DNA from: Pseudomonas sp. AKS31
GTDB taxonomy: Bacteria; Pseudomonadota; Gammaproteobacteria; Pseudomonadales; Pseudomonadaceae
Direction: 5' to 3'
Length of the DNA: 64,000 nucleotides
Assembly: GCF_023634765.1 (NCBI RefSeq)
Contig: NZ_JAMLFX010000017.1
Location: 1-64,000 of the forward strand
Part shown: piece after piece, positions 53,058 through 61,525 of the stretch
How positions within the stretch are numbered: the first letter of the stretch is position 1
How the letters are laid out: each line of letters starts with the position of its first letter
Program-made: the position numbers and the translations under genes
Notes under the pieces: model-generated
Databases searched by the model: none
What the model was told of the DNA's origin: nothing
The model's input: only the letters and a program-made list of their open reading frames with translations

Positions 53058-54325
53058 GTCACTAACCTGCGCTGGAAGAGTTCACGGAAGACCGGATAGA
53101 TATCCCCGGCCGAGACCAGTTGCTGCTGGGCAAAAGTGTCAGAGAAGGCTTCGGCGATGCGTTCGTATTCGTACCACAAGGCCTGATGTTCGCGCGGGGT
53201 GATCTCCACATAAGTGTAGTACTGCACAAACGGCATGATCTGGTTGATCAGGATGTCACGGCAGATCGGCGAGTCATCGTTCCAGTTGTCGCCGTCGGAA
53301 GCCTGCGCCGCGTAGATGTTCCACTCGTTGCTCGGATAGCGCTCGGCCATGATTTCCTGCATCAGTTTCAGGGCGCTGGAAACGATGGTGCCGCCGGTTT
53401 CCCGTGAATAGAAAAACTCCTCTTCGTCGACTTCCCGGGCGCTGGTGTGATGGCGGATGAACACCACGTCGATTTTGTCGTAGTTCCGTTTCAGGAACAG
53501 ATACAACAGGATGAAAAAGCGCTTGGCGATGTCCTTGGTCGCCTGGGTCATGGAGCCGGAGACGTCCATCAGGCAGAACATCACCGCTTTTGAGCTCGGA
53601 TTCGGTTGTTTGATCAGCAGGTTGTATTTCAAGTCAAAAGTGTCGAGGAACGGCACGCGATGAATGCGCGCGCTGAGTTTCTCCATTTCTGCCTCGAGTT
53701 CCTGAATATCGCCGAAGTTGTCCGGTTCTTCGCGTCTCAGGCGTTCAAGTTCGGCTTTGACTTCGCGCAGTTTCGCCCGGCTGCTGCCGGACAGGGCAAT
53801 GCGCCTTGCGTGGGCTGAACGCAGGGTACGGATGATGTTGATCCGCGACGGGTTACCCTCGTTGCTGATTCCCGCACGTACGGTTTTGAAGGTGTCGGTG
53901 CCGCTCAGGTTGCGTTTGACCAGATTCGGCAGTTCGAGGTCTTCGAACATGAACTCGAGGAATTCTTCCTGGGTGATCTGGAAGACGAATTCGTCCATGC
54001 CCTCGCCGGAGTTGCCGGCCTTGCCCGGACCACGTCCGCCACCTCCTCCCGGCGGGCGGGCGATGTGTTCGCCGGCGGTGAATTCCTTGTTGCCGGGATG
54101 CACAACAGTCTGCTTGCCGCCGCGACCATGGTGAAGCACCGGTTCGTCGATGTCGCGACCGGGAATACTGATCTGTTCGCCGTGCTCCATATCGGTAATG
54201 GAGCGCCGGCTGACCGCCTCTTCGACAGCCTTTTTGATGTGGTCACGGTAACGCCGCAGGAAACGCTGGCGGTTTACCGTGCTCTTGTTCTTGCCATTGA
54301 GACGTCGGTCGATCACATAGCTCAT
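53054..54325 (-). CDS. yeaH: YeaH/YhbH-family protein (DUF444, VWA-like)
   Basis: A 423-residue protein. The first third is basic and includes GGGGGRGPGKAGNSGEGMDE, a flexible glycine-rich loop. A von Willebrand A-type domain follows, with the metal motif VMFCLMDVSGSMTQ near residue 254. Its partner is the kinase PrkA, encoded 117 bases upstream. Its function is not established; phosphorylation of YeaH by PrkA-type kinases has been suggested in related bacteria. The gap to prkA contains a repeat. Confidence 0.95.
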   Translation of the reverse strand: MSYVIDRRLNGKNKSTVNRQRFLRRYRDHIKKAVEEAVSRRSITDMEHGEQISIPGRDIDEPVLHHGRGGKQTVVHPGNKEFTAGEHIARPPGGGGGRGPGKAGNSGEGMDEFVFQITQEEFLEFMFEDLELPNLVKRNLSGTDTFKTVRAGISNEGNPSRINIIRTLRSAHARRIALSGSSRAKLREVKAELERLRREEPDNFGDIQELEAEMEKLSARIHRVPFLDTFDLKYNLLIKQPNPSSKAVMFCLMDVSGSMTQATKDIAKRFFILLYLFLKRNYDKIDVVFIRHHTSAREVDEEEFFYSRETGGTIVSSALKLMQEIMAERYPSNEWNIYAAQASDGDNWNDDSPICRDILINQIMPFVQYYTYVEITPREHQALWYEYERIAEAFSDTFAQQQLVSAGDIYPVFRELFQRRLVT

Positions 54326-54340
54326 AGACCCCTCCGGGGA

Positions 54341-54441
54341 GCTTCAAGTCATAAGCCTCAAGCTGCAAGTGAAAGCTTTCCCGTTCCCGAAACCGGTCTC
54401 TGCTGTTCTCTTGCAGCTTGTCGCTAGAGGCTTGCAGCTGC
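54341..54441. repeat. inverted intergenic repeat between prkA and yeaH
   Basis: Arms built of CAAGCTGCAAG (54341-54369) and its complement CTTGCAGCTTG with CTTGCAGCTGC (54410-54441) flank about 40 bases. This AGCTGCAAG-type element is a third repeat class, distinct from families A and B. Confidence 0.7.
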
Positions 54442-54442
54442 T

Positions 54443-56365
54443 TTACTGCGATTTGCGGACCCGTAGGTACCATTCGGAAAGAAGCCGTACCTGTTTGTCG
54501 GTGTAGCCGCGTTCGACCATTCGAGTGACGAAGTCGTTGTGCTTTTGCTGATCCTCTTTGCTGGCCTTGGCATTGAAACTGATGACTGGCAGCAGGTCCT
54601 CGGTGTTCGAGAACATTTTCTTCTCGATGACCACCCGCAGTTTTTCGTAGCTGAGCCAGGTCGGGTTCTTGCCGTTGTTGTTGGCCCGTGCGCGCAATAC
54701 GAAGTTGACGATCTCGTTGCGGAAATCCTTCGGATTGCTGATGCCGGCCGGTTTTTCGATTTTTTCCAGTTCTTCGTTGAGCGCGACGCGGTTGAGGATC
54801 TCGCCGGTTTCCGGATCGCGGTATTCCTGATCCTGAATCCAGAAGTCCGCGTACAGCACGTAGCGGTCGAAGATGTTCTGGCCGTACTCGCTGTAAGACT
54901 CGAGGTACGCGGTCTGGATCTCCTTGCCGATGAATTCGATATAACGCGGTGCCAGGTATTCCTTCAGATAGCGCAAATAGCGTTCGCGCGTCTCGGCCTG
55001 GAACTGTTCCTGTTCGATCTGCTGTTCCAGCACATAGAGCAGGTGCACCGGGTTGGCGGCGATTTCATGCGGGTCGAAGTTGAACACCTTGGAGAGAATC
55101 TTGAACGCAAACCGGGTCGACAGGCCGTTCATGCCTTCGTCGACGCCTGCCGAGTCGCGGTATTCCTGAATCGACTTGGCCTTCGGATCGGTGTCCTTGA
55201 GGTTTTCGCCGTCGTAGACGCGCATCTTCGAATAGATGTTGGAGTTTTCCGGCTCCTTGAGGCGTGACAGCACCGTGAACTGCGCGAGCATTTTCAAGGT
55301 GTCAGGCGCGCAATGGGCCTTGGCCAGCGAGCTGTTGAACAGCAGTTTGTCGTAAATCTTCACTTCGTCACTGACGCGCAGGCAATACGGCACTTTGACG
55401 ATGTAGATCCGGTCGATGAACGCTTCGTTGTTCTTGTTGTTGCGGAAAGTGTGCCATTCCGATTCGTTGGAGTGGGCGAGGAGGATCCCGGTGAACGGAA
55501 TCGCCCCGAGGCCTTCGGTACTGTTGTAGTTGCCTTCCTGCGTCGCGGTCAGCAATGGGTGCAGCACCTTGATCGGTGCCTTGAACATTTCGACGAATTC
55601 CATCAGGCCCTGGTTGGCCCGGCACAGCGCACCGGAGTAGCTGTAGGCGTCGGCGTCGTTCTGTGGGTATTCCTCAAGTTTGCGGATGTCGACTTTACCG
55701 ACCAGTGCGGAAATGTCCTGGTTGTTCTCGTCGCCCGGTTCGGTCTTGGCCACGGCGATCTGGTTGAGGATCGACGGGTAGAGTTTGACCACGCGGAACT
55801 GGCTGATGTCGCCGCCAAATTCGGCCAGGCGCTTGGTCGCCCATGGCGACATGATGGTGTTCAGGTAGCGCCGTGGAATGCCGAAGTCTTCCTCGAGGAT
55901 CGCGCCATCTTCAGTGGCGTTGAACAGACCCAGAGGCGATTCGAATACCGGCGAGCCCTTGATCGCATAGAAGGGCACTTTTTCGATCAATTGTTTCAGC
56001 TTCTCGGCCAGGGACGATTTACCGCCACCGACGGGGCCGAGCAGATAGAGGATTTGTTTCTTCTCTTCCAGGCCTTGGGCGGCGTGGCGGAAATACGAGA
56101 CGATCTGGTCGATGCATTCTTCCATCCCGTGGAAGTCTTCAAAGGCCGGATAGCGACGGATCACCTTGTTGGAGAAGATGCGTGACAGCCTCGAATTGGT
56201 CGAGGTGTCGAGCAGTTCCGGCTCACCGATGGCCAGTAACAGACGCTCGGCGGCGGAAACGTAGGCGCTACGGTCTTTCTTGCACAGCTCCAGGTACTCT
56301 TGCAGCGAGAGTTCTTCCTGGCGTGTGGACTCGAAGCGTTGTTGGAAGTGGCTAAAGATACTCAT
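54443..56365 (-). CDS. prkA: PrkA-family serine protein kinase (YeaG)
   Basis: A 640-residue stress kinase. An AAA+ domain comes first, with Walker A LGPVGGGKSSLAEKL near residue 112 and DGAILEEDFGIPRRYLN; the C-terminal PrkA kinase domain follows (about 390-640). I start at MSIFSHFQQRF; the frame remains open upstream but reads through the leader hairpins. It is first in prkA-yeaH-spoVR. An RpoS-type -10 and a leader of about 176 bases with three hairpins precede it, which fits stationary-phase control. Confidence 0.96.
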   Translation of the reverse strand: MSIFSHFQQRFESTRQEELSLQEYLELCKKDRSAYVSAAERLLLAIGEPELLDTSTNSRLSRIFSNKVIRRYPAFEDFHGMEECIDQIVSYFRHAAQGLEEKKQILYLLGPVGGGKSSLAEKLKQLIEKVPFYAIKGSPVFESPLGLFNATEDGAILEEDFGIPRRYLNTIMSPWATKRLAEFGGDISQFRVVKLYPSILNQIAVAKTEPGDENNQDISALVGKVDIRKLEEYPQNDADAYSYSGALCRANQGLMEFVEMFKAPIKVLHPLLTATQEGNYNSTEGLGAIPFTGILLAHSNESEWHTFRNNKNNEAFIDRIYIVKVPYCLRVSDEVKIYDKLLFNSSLAKAHCAPDTLKMLAQFTVLSRLKEPENSNIYSKMRVYDGENLKDTDPKAKSIQEYRDSAGVDEGMNGLSTRFAFKILSKVFNFDPHEIAANPVHLLYVLEQQIEQEQFQAETRERYLRYLKEYLAPRYIEFIGKEIQTAYLESYSEYGQNIFDRYVLYADFWIQDQEYRDPETGEILNRVALNEELEKIEKPAGISNPKDFRNEIVNFVLRARANNNGKNPTWLSYEKLRVVIEKKMFSNTEDLLPVISFNAKASKEDQQKHNDFVTRMVERGYTDKQVRLLSEWYLRVRKSQ

Positions 56366-56420
56366 GACGTCACCTCGCTCGATACGTGGAGCCGACGCCG
56401 GATCACTCAGTCGATGCTGG

Positions 56421-56521
56421 CAAACAACTGTTGTGGCAGCTGTTTGTTTACCCCCCAGAACACTTTCACGATCGACAATCGCGAAAGTCACTCCCGATGA
56501 CCCGTGCGCCGGTGTACCGGC
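56421..56521 (-). promoter_or_regulatory. three-hairpin 5-prime leader of prkA
   Basis: Reading toward prkA: GCCGG-TACA-CCGGC (56508-56521), then CTTTCGCGAT-TGTCG-ATCGTGAAAG (56463-56487), then CAAACAGCTG-CCACAA-CAGTTGTTTG (56421-56446). The last two stems are 10 bp each with a single G-U pair, which suits RNA folding rather than symmetric protein sites. Confidence 0.6.
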
Positions 56522-56547
56522 TCTCCCCTGTTTTGGATGGCCTGGGC

Positions 56548-56557
56548 TTAAGGATAG
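56548..56557 (-). promoter_or_regulatory. RpoS-type -10 of prkA
   Basis: On the minus strand CTATCCTTAA differs from the RpoS extended -10 CTATACTTAA at one base. Predicted transcription starts about 176 bases before the prkA ATG. The -35 region shows nothing clear. Confidence 0.5.
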
Positions 56558-56663
56558 TTGGGAATTCGGGAGGTAAAGGCGAGATACGTAATTATGTGTG
56601 GCAAGACCGTTCGTCTGCCGGCGCAGGCCCACGTCAGCCGGGGCCTGCGCGTGACAAAAAAAA

Positions 56664-56993
56664 TTATTCGGCGGTGCCTTGCGCGGTTTCTGAGGGATAC
56701 GTCGTACGCCACAACTCAAAGCCGCCGTCCATGCTGTAGACGTCGGAGAAGCCCTGGCTGATCAGGTACGCCGCGGCACCCTGGCTGGAATTGCCGTGGT
56801 AGCAGACGACTACAGTTGGCGCATCGAGGTCGGCACCTTGAATGAAAGCGTGCAGCGAGTGATTGTCCAGATGCTTTGAGCCACTGATGTGCAGCGCGGC
56901 AAAAGTGGCCGGGTCGCGAACGTCGACGACAACGGCACCTTGCTCACGCAGGGCCTGGGCCTGTTCCGGGGGGATTCGTTTGAATTCGCTCAT
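56664..56993 (-). CDS. glpE: thiosulfate sulfurtransferase GlpE
   Basis: A single-domain rhodanese of 109 residues that moves sulfane sulfur to cyanide or thioredoxin. The active-site loop is VVVCYHGNSSQGAA with the catalytic Cys. VVDVRDPATFAALHISG is the CH2A motif. It is last in the lptD-surA-pdxA-ksgA-apaG-apaH-glpE series, 33 bases after apaH. No glycerol-metabolism genes are near, so the name is by family only. Confidence 0.94.
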   Translation of the reverse strand: MSEFKRIPPEQAQALREQGAVVVDVRDPATFAALHISGSKHLDNHSLHAFIQGADLDAPTVVVCYHGNSSQGAAAYLISQGFSDVYSMDGGFELWRTTYPSETAQGTAE

Positions 56994-57026
56994 GGCGGGT
57001 TCCTGTTGCTCGGCTGAAAGCGCAGT

Positions 57027-57908
57027 CTAACGCGGTGTGCTGACTGGCGAAGTTTCGGGGATAAGTGGTGCGACGGTCGGGGCGAGGCCGCCGTGTTCAT
57101 CGCATTTGCACGACACGCGCTCACCGCTGTCGACGTTCATCAGGGTCAGGCTGCCGCCCCAGACACAACCGGTGTCCAGCGCCGAGATACCTGGCTCATG
57201 GATATTCCCTTCAAGCGCCGCCCAGTGGCCGAAGATGATGCGCAGGCCTTTGGTCTTGCGCTCCTTGTGCTGAAACCAGGGTTTGTAGCCGGGCGGGGCA
57301 GTGTCGAGGCCTTCCTTGCTCTTGAGGTCGAGTTTGCCTTCGGCGGTGCAGAAGCGCATGCGCGTGAAATAGTTGGTGATCACACGAAGGCGGGCCACGC
57401 CTTTGAGATCGTTGTCCCATTTCGCTGGCTCGTTGCCATACATGCCGTCGAGGTAGGCGAGCAGCATGTTGTCGTCTCGCAGGGCCGTCTGGACTTCATC
57501 AGCGCACTTCAAGGCGCGGCGTAACGACCACTGCGGTGGAATGCCAGCGTGGACCATGGCGACATCGCGCTGCTCGTCGTAGTGCATGAGCTTTTGTTGA
57601 CGCACCCATTCCAGCAGTTCGGCACTGTCCGGTGCTTCGAGAATCTCGCGCAGGGTATCGGACTTTTTCAAACGCTCGATGTTTTTCGCCGCTGCCAGCA
57701 GGTGCAGGTCGTGATTACCGAGTACACAGACCAGCGACTCGCGCATGCCATATAGAAAGCGCAGGGTTTCCAGCGACTGCGGGCCACGGTTGACCAGATC
57801 GCCGACCAGCCACAGACGATCGAGCCTGGTGTCGAACGCTACTTGCTTGAGCAGGCACTTGAGCGGTTCGAGGCAGCCTTGCAGGTCGCCGACGGCATAC
57901 GTCGTCAT
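57027..57908 (-). CDS. apaH: diadenosine tetraphosphatase
   Basis: Hydrolyses Ap4A symmetrically to two ADP; 293 residues. The metallophosphoesterase motifs are YAVGDLQGCLEPL, RLWLVGDLVNRGPQS and VCVLGNHDLHLL, followed by VHAGIPPQWSL and FGHWAALEG. The ApaH C-terminus SALDTGCVWGGSLT is present. It overlaps the apaG stop by one base. Confidence 0.97.
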   Translation of the reverse strand: MTTYAVGDLQGCLEPLKCLLKQVAFDTRLDRLWLVGDLVNRGPQSLETLRFLYGMRESLVCVLGNHDLHLLAAAKNIERLKKSDTLREILEAPDSAELLEWVRQQKLMHYDEQRDVAMVHAGIPPQWSLRRALKCADEVQTALRDDNMLLAYLDGMYGNEPAKWDNDLKGVARLRVITNYFTRMRFCTAEGKLDLKSKEGLDTAPPGYKPWFQHKERKTKGLRIIFGHWAALEGNIHEPGISALDTGCVWGGSLTLMNVDSGERVSCKCDEHGGLAPTVAPLIPETSPVSTPR

Positions 57909-58288
57909 CAGTGCAAGGCTCCAGGCACGGCGAGGCGGAAAGGTTTGATGATAGCGTCGAAATGCTTGCCGTCGTCGGCAACCATTTCGTAAGTGCCCTG
58001 CATGGTGCCGACCTTGGTGGTCATCACCGTGCCGCTGCTGTACGTGTGGCTTTGGCCGGCGTCGATCAAAGGTTGCTGGCCGACGACGCCTGCGCCGCGA
58101 ACTTCTTCGACATGTCCGTCACCGTCGGTGATCACCCAGTGACGCGACATCAGGCGGGCGGGCTGCTCACCATTGTTCTGCACGGTGATGGTGTAGGCGA
58201 AGGCGAAGCGGTGTTGCTCGGGCTGCGATTGGTCTGCCAGATAGTGGGTAACGACACTGACATCGACCTGGTAACGGGAATCGGACAT
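57908..58288 (-). CDS. apaG: ApaG protein
   Basis: A 126-residue immunoglobulin-like fold protein (DUF525). The family core is FAYTITVQNNGEQPARLMSR, then HWVITDGDGHVEEVRGAGVVG and SGTVMTTKVGTMQGTYEMV. Its cellular role is not settled; it is coupled to ApaH in most gammaproteobacteria. A 113-base gap with a 10-bp inverted repeat lies between ksgA and it. Confidence 0.96.
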   Translation of the reverse strand: MSDSRYQVDVSVVTHYLADQSQPEQHRFAFAYTITVQNNGEQPARLMSRHWVITDGDGHVEEVRGAGVVGQQPLIDAGQSHTYSSGTVMTTKVGTMQGTYEMVADDGKHFDAIIKPFRLAVPGALH

Positions 58289-58350
58289 GCAAGAGGCCTT
58301 AAACGAAGCGGAACGCGGGGCGTAGCTGATGGGGAATCAGTCTAGGCAAG

Positions 58351-58387
58351 TATCGGGCAGTAAACCAGAGTGGCGTCCTGCCCGATA
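58351..58387. repeat. perfect inverted repeat between ksgA and apaG
   Basis: TATCGGGCAG (58351-58360) and CTGCCCGATA (58378-58387) form a perfect 10-bp stem with a 17-base loop, starting 14 bases past the ksgA stop. No U-run follows. Confidence 0.6.
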
Positions 58388-58401
58388 GCGTTCATCGTCT
58401 A

Positions 58402-59220
58402 TCAGTCGGCGGCGGGGGAGGCCGGAACTTGTACCGCGAGCTGGTCGGCCAGACGTACGAACGCAGCCAGATCCAGTTGCTCCGGACGCAGACTGCCATC
58501 GACGCCGGCGGCTTCGATTTCAGCGTTGCTGAGCAATTGCTTGAGGGTGTTGCGCAATGTTTTACGACGCTGGTTGAAGGCTTCGCGCACGACGCGTTCC
58601 AGCAACTTGTGATCCTTGGCCGGGTGCGGCAGTACTGCGTGCGGCACCAGTCGGACGATGGCCGAATCGACTTTGGGCGGTGGATTGAACGCACCTGGGC
58701 CGACGTTGAACAGGTGTTCCACGCGGCAATGATACTGAACCATGATCGACAGACGACCCCAGTCACCGCCGCCCGGGCCTGCGGCCAAGCGCTCGACAAC
58801 TTCTTTCTGCAGCATGAAGTGCATGTCGCGAATGATGCCGGCGTTGTTCAGCAGATGAAAAATCAGCGGCGTGGAGATGTTGTACGGCAAGTTGCCGACC
58901 ACACGCAGACTATTCGGCGCGGCGTTGAGCGTGTTGAAGTCGAACTTCAGTGCATCGCCCTGATGCAGGTTGAAGTTGCTCTTGCCGGCAAACTGCTGGT
59001 TGAGGATCGGGATCAGATCCTTGTCCAGCTCCACCACGTCCAGTTGTGCGCCGGAGGACAGCAGGCCGGCGGTCAGTGCGCCCTGGCCCGGGCCGATTTC
59101 CAGCAGGCGGTCTTCAGACTTGGCGCTGATGGAGCGCAGGATGCGGTCGATAACGCCGGCATCGTGCAGGAAGTTCTGGCCAAAGCGTTTGCGCGCCTTG
59201 TGTTGGTATTGCTCGGTCAT
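58402..59220 (-). CDS. ksgA: 16S rRNA dimethyladenosine transferase
   Basis: Dimethylates A1518 and A1519 of 16S rRNA late in 30S assembly (also named RsmA, not to be confused with the CsrA-like RsmA). It has 272 residues. KRFGQNFLHDAGVIDRIL, LEIGPGQGALT, DKDLIPIL, and the catalytic NLPYNISTPLIF are the family motifs. Its ATG overlaps the pdxA stop by four bases. Confidence 0.97.
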   Translation of the reverse strand: MTEQYQHKARKRFGQNFLHDAGVIDRILRSISAKSEDRLLEIGPGQGALTAGLLSSGAQLDVVELDKDLIPILNQQFAGKSNFNLHQGDALKFDFNTLNAAPNSLRVVGNLPYNISTPLIFHLLNNAGIIRDMHFMLQKEVVERLAAGPGGGDWGRLSIMVQYHCRVEHLFNVGPGAFNPPPKVDSAIVRLVPHAVLPHPAKDHKLLERVVREAFNQRRKTLRNTLKQLLSNAEIEAAGVDGSLRPEQLDLAAFVRLADQLAVQVPASPAAD

Positions 59221-60206
59221 AAACGGGTCTCGGCCATCTGGTAGGCGGTTTCCAGGGCGACTTGCAGGCTGCCGGTGTCGATCTTGCCGCTGCCGGCCAG
59301 ATCCAGGGCGGTGCCGTGATCAACCGACGTGCGGATGATCGGCAGGCCGAGGGTCACGTTGACGGCAGCGCCGAAGCCTTTGTACTTAAGCACAGGCAAA
59401 CCCTGGTCGTGGTACATCGCCAGCACTGCGTCGCAGTGCTCCAGATATTTGGGGGTAAACAGAGTGTCGGCAGGCAGCGGGCCACGAAGGTCCATGCCCT
59501 CGCCGCGCAGGCGCTCTAATGTCGGTTCAATGATGTCGATTTCTTCATGGCCCAGGTGGCCGCCTTCACCAGCGTGCGGGTTAAGTCCGCAAACCAGGAT
59601 GCGTGGCTGGGCGATGCCGAATTTGTTTTGCAGGTCGCTGTGCAGGATCCGCGTCACGCGTTCCAGCCGTTCTGGCGTGATTGCATCGGCAATTTCGCGC
59701 AGAGGCAGGTGAGTGGTGACCAGTGCCACGCGCAAACCACGAGTGGCGAGCATCATCACCACTTGGGCGGTGTGGGTCAGGTCAGCGAGAAATTCCGTGT
59801 GCCCGGAGAAGGCGATGCCGGACTCGTTGATCACGCCTTTGTGCACGGGGGCGGTAATCATCCCGGCGAAGTCGCCGTTCAGGCAGCCGTTGCCGGCGCG
59901 GGTCAGGGTTTCGAGAACGAAAGCCGCATTGGCCTTGTCCAGGTGCCCAGCCACCACGGGGGCGCTAAGCGGAGTATCCCAGACATACAGGCTGTTGGCG
60001 GGCGCCGGGGCATCCGGCCAACTGCCAGGCGCAACATCCAGCAAAGTGACGGCCAGCCCCAGTTGCGCGGCCCGCTCAAGGAGCAGGTCGCGGCTGGTGA
60101 TGGCAATCAGGGGATGTGGCTGGGCTTGCGAGGCGAGCAGCAGGCACAGGTCGGGACCGATGCCGGCTGGTTCGCCGGGTGTCAGCGCGAAACGCTTGGG
60201 TTTCAC
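59217..60206 (-). CDS. pdxA: 4-hydroxythreonine-4-phosphate dehydrogenase
   Basis: An NAD-dependent, metal-requiring enzyme of pyridoxal phosphate synthesis; 329 residues. TPGEPAGIGPDLCLLLA opens the protein. Metal-ligand histidines lie in FSGHTEFLADLTHT and MYHDQGLPVLKYKG, and the C-terminal RTSVDHGTALDLAGSGKID is diagnostic. It overlaps surA and ksgA by four bases on each side. Confidence 0.97.
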   Translation of the reverse strand: MKPKRFALTPGEPAGIGPDLCLLLASQAQPHPLIAITSRDLLLERAAQLGLAVTLLDVAPGSWPDAPAPANSLYVWDTPLSAPVVAGHLDKANAAFVLETLTRAGNGCLNGDFAGMITAPVHKGVINESGIAFSGHTEFLADLTHTAQVVMMLATRGLRVALVTTHLPLREIADAITPERLERVTRILHSDLQNKFGIAQPRILVCGLNPHAGEGGHLGHEEIDIIEPTLERLRGEGMDLRGPLPADTLFTPKYLEHCDAVLAMYHDQGLPVLKYKGFGAAVNVTLGLPIIRTSVDHGTALDLAGSGKIDTGSLQVALETAYQMAETRL

Positions 60207-61525
60207 TGCGCTGCCTGGTCTGCACCAGGGAGTTTGATCTCTACGTACGCTTCGTCACGGATCTGACGCAGCCAGGTTTGCAGCTCTTCGTCGTATTTGC
60301 GGTTACGCAGTACGGTCATGGCTTGCTGCTCGCGGGCCTGCTCGGTGCTGTCGGTGGCGCGACGGCCAAGGACTTCCAGAACGTGCCAGCCATATTGAGT
60401 CTGGAATGGCTTGGACAGCTGACCTTGTGGAGTCTTGGCCATCACTTCGCGGAATTCCGGAACCAGTACGTTCGGGTCGATCCAGTTCAGGTCGCCGCCG
60501 TTGAGCGCCGAACCCGGGTCTTCGGAGTAGCTTTTTGCCAGAGTGGCGAAATCTTCACCGGCCAGAATGCGCTCGTACAAGGATTGAACCAGAGCCTTGG
60601 TCTTCGCTTCATCGCGAATCGGGCTTGGTTTCACCAGAATGTGACGTACATGCACTTCGTCGCGCATCTGCGCTTCGCCACCACGTTTGGCCAGCAGCTT
60701 GAGGATGATGAAACCACCCGGCGTGCGTGCAGGTTGGGTGATGTCGCCAACAGCCATGCTGCTCAACTCGCGGTCGAACGGCGGTGGCAGTTGCGCGGCT
60801 TTACGCCAGCCCATGTCGCCGCCTTCCAGCGCGTTGTCGCTGCCCGACTTGGCCACGGCCATCTGGCCGAAGTCAGCGCCTTGCTTGAGTTGCTGGTAAA
60901 CCTCCATGGCCTGACGGGCAGCACTCTGAATCGCATCAGAGTTGGCGCTTTCCGGCGTCGGGATCAGGATGTTGGCCAGGTGCAGCTCTTCGGACAGTTG
61001 CATTTTGCCCAGATCGGAAGCGAGGAAGTTCTTCACTTCCTGCTCGGAGACTTGAATGCGCTCCGCCACACGACGCTGACGTACACGGCTGATGATCATT
61101 TCGCGCTTGATCTGATCACGGGCGTCGTCGTAAGACAAACCGTCGCGAGCCAGAGCGGCACGGAACTGCTCAACCGACATGTTGTTGCGCTGGGCGATGG
61201 TGCCGACCGCCTGGTTCAGTTCTTCATCGGTGATGCGGATGCCGGAACGTTCGCCGATCTGCAATTGCAGGTTTTCGACGATCAGGCGCTCAAGCACCTG
61301 TTGATCCAGTACGCCAGGAGGCGGCAAGCCGCCGCCACGCTTGGCGATGGTCTGCTGCACTTCGTGGACGCGCTGGTCCAGTTGGCTCTGCATGACCACG
61401 TCGTTGTCGACGATTGCTACCACTTTGTCGATGGATTGAACTGCGGCGTTAGCCGCAGTACCCAGGAACAGCGCGCCCAGCATCAGCGGGCGCAGACAAT
61501 CAGAAAGCTTGGTCTTCACGTTCAC
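60203..61525 (-). CDS. surA: periplasmic chaperone/peptidyl-prolyl isomerase SurA
   Basis: Escorts outer-membrane proteins through the periplasm; 440 residues. A signal peptide (residues 1-27, ending AANA) is followed by the SurA N-domain (to about 170), two parvulin domains (about 175-275 and 290-385; HLANILIPTPES and HVRHILVKPSPI) and a C-terminal helix. It overlaps the lptD end by 26 bases. LptD is itself a SurA client in E. coli, which fits the pairing. Confidence 0.97.
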   Translation of the reverse strand: MNVKTKLSDCLRPLMLGALFLGTAANAAVQSIDKVVAIVDNDVVMQSQLDQRVHEVQQTIAKRGGGLPPPGVLDQQVLERLIVENLQLQIGERSGIRITDEELNQAVGTIAQRNNMSVEQFRAALARDGLSYDDARDQIKREMIISRVRQRRVAERIQVSEQEVKNFLASDLGKMQLSEELHLANILIPTPESANSDAIQSAARQAMEVYQQLKQGADFGQMAVAKSGSDNALEGGDMGWRKAAQLPPPFDRELSSMAVGDITQPARTPGGFIILKLLAKRGGEAQMRDEVHVRHILVKPSPIRDEAKTKALVQSLYERILAGEDFATLAKSYSEDPGSALNGGDLNWIDPNVLVPEFREVMAKTPQGQLSKPFQTQYGWHVLEVLGRRATDSTEQAREQQAMTVLRNRKYDEELQTWLRQIRDEAYVEIKLPGADQAAQ

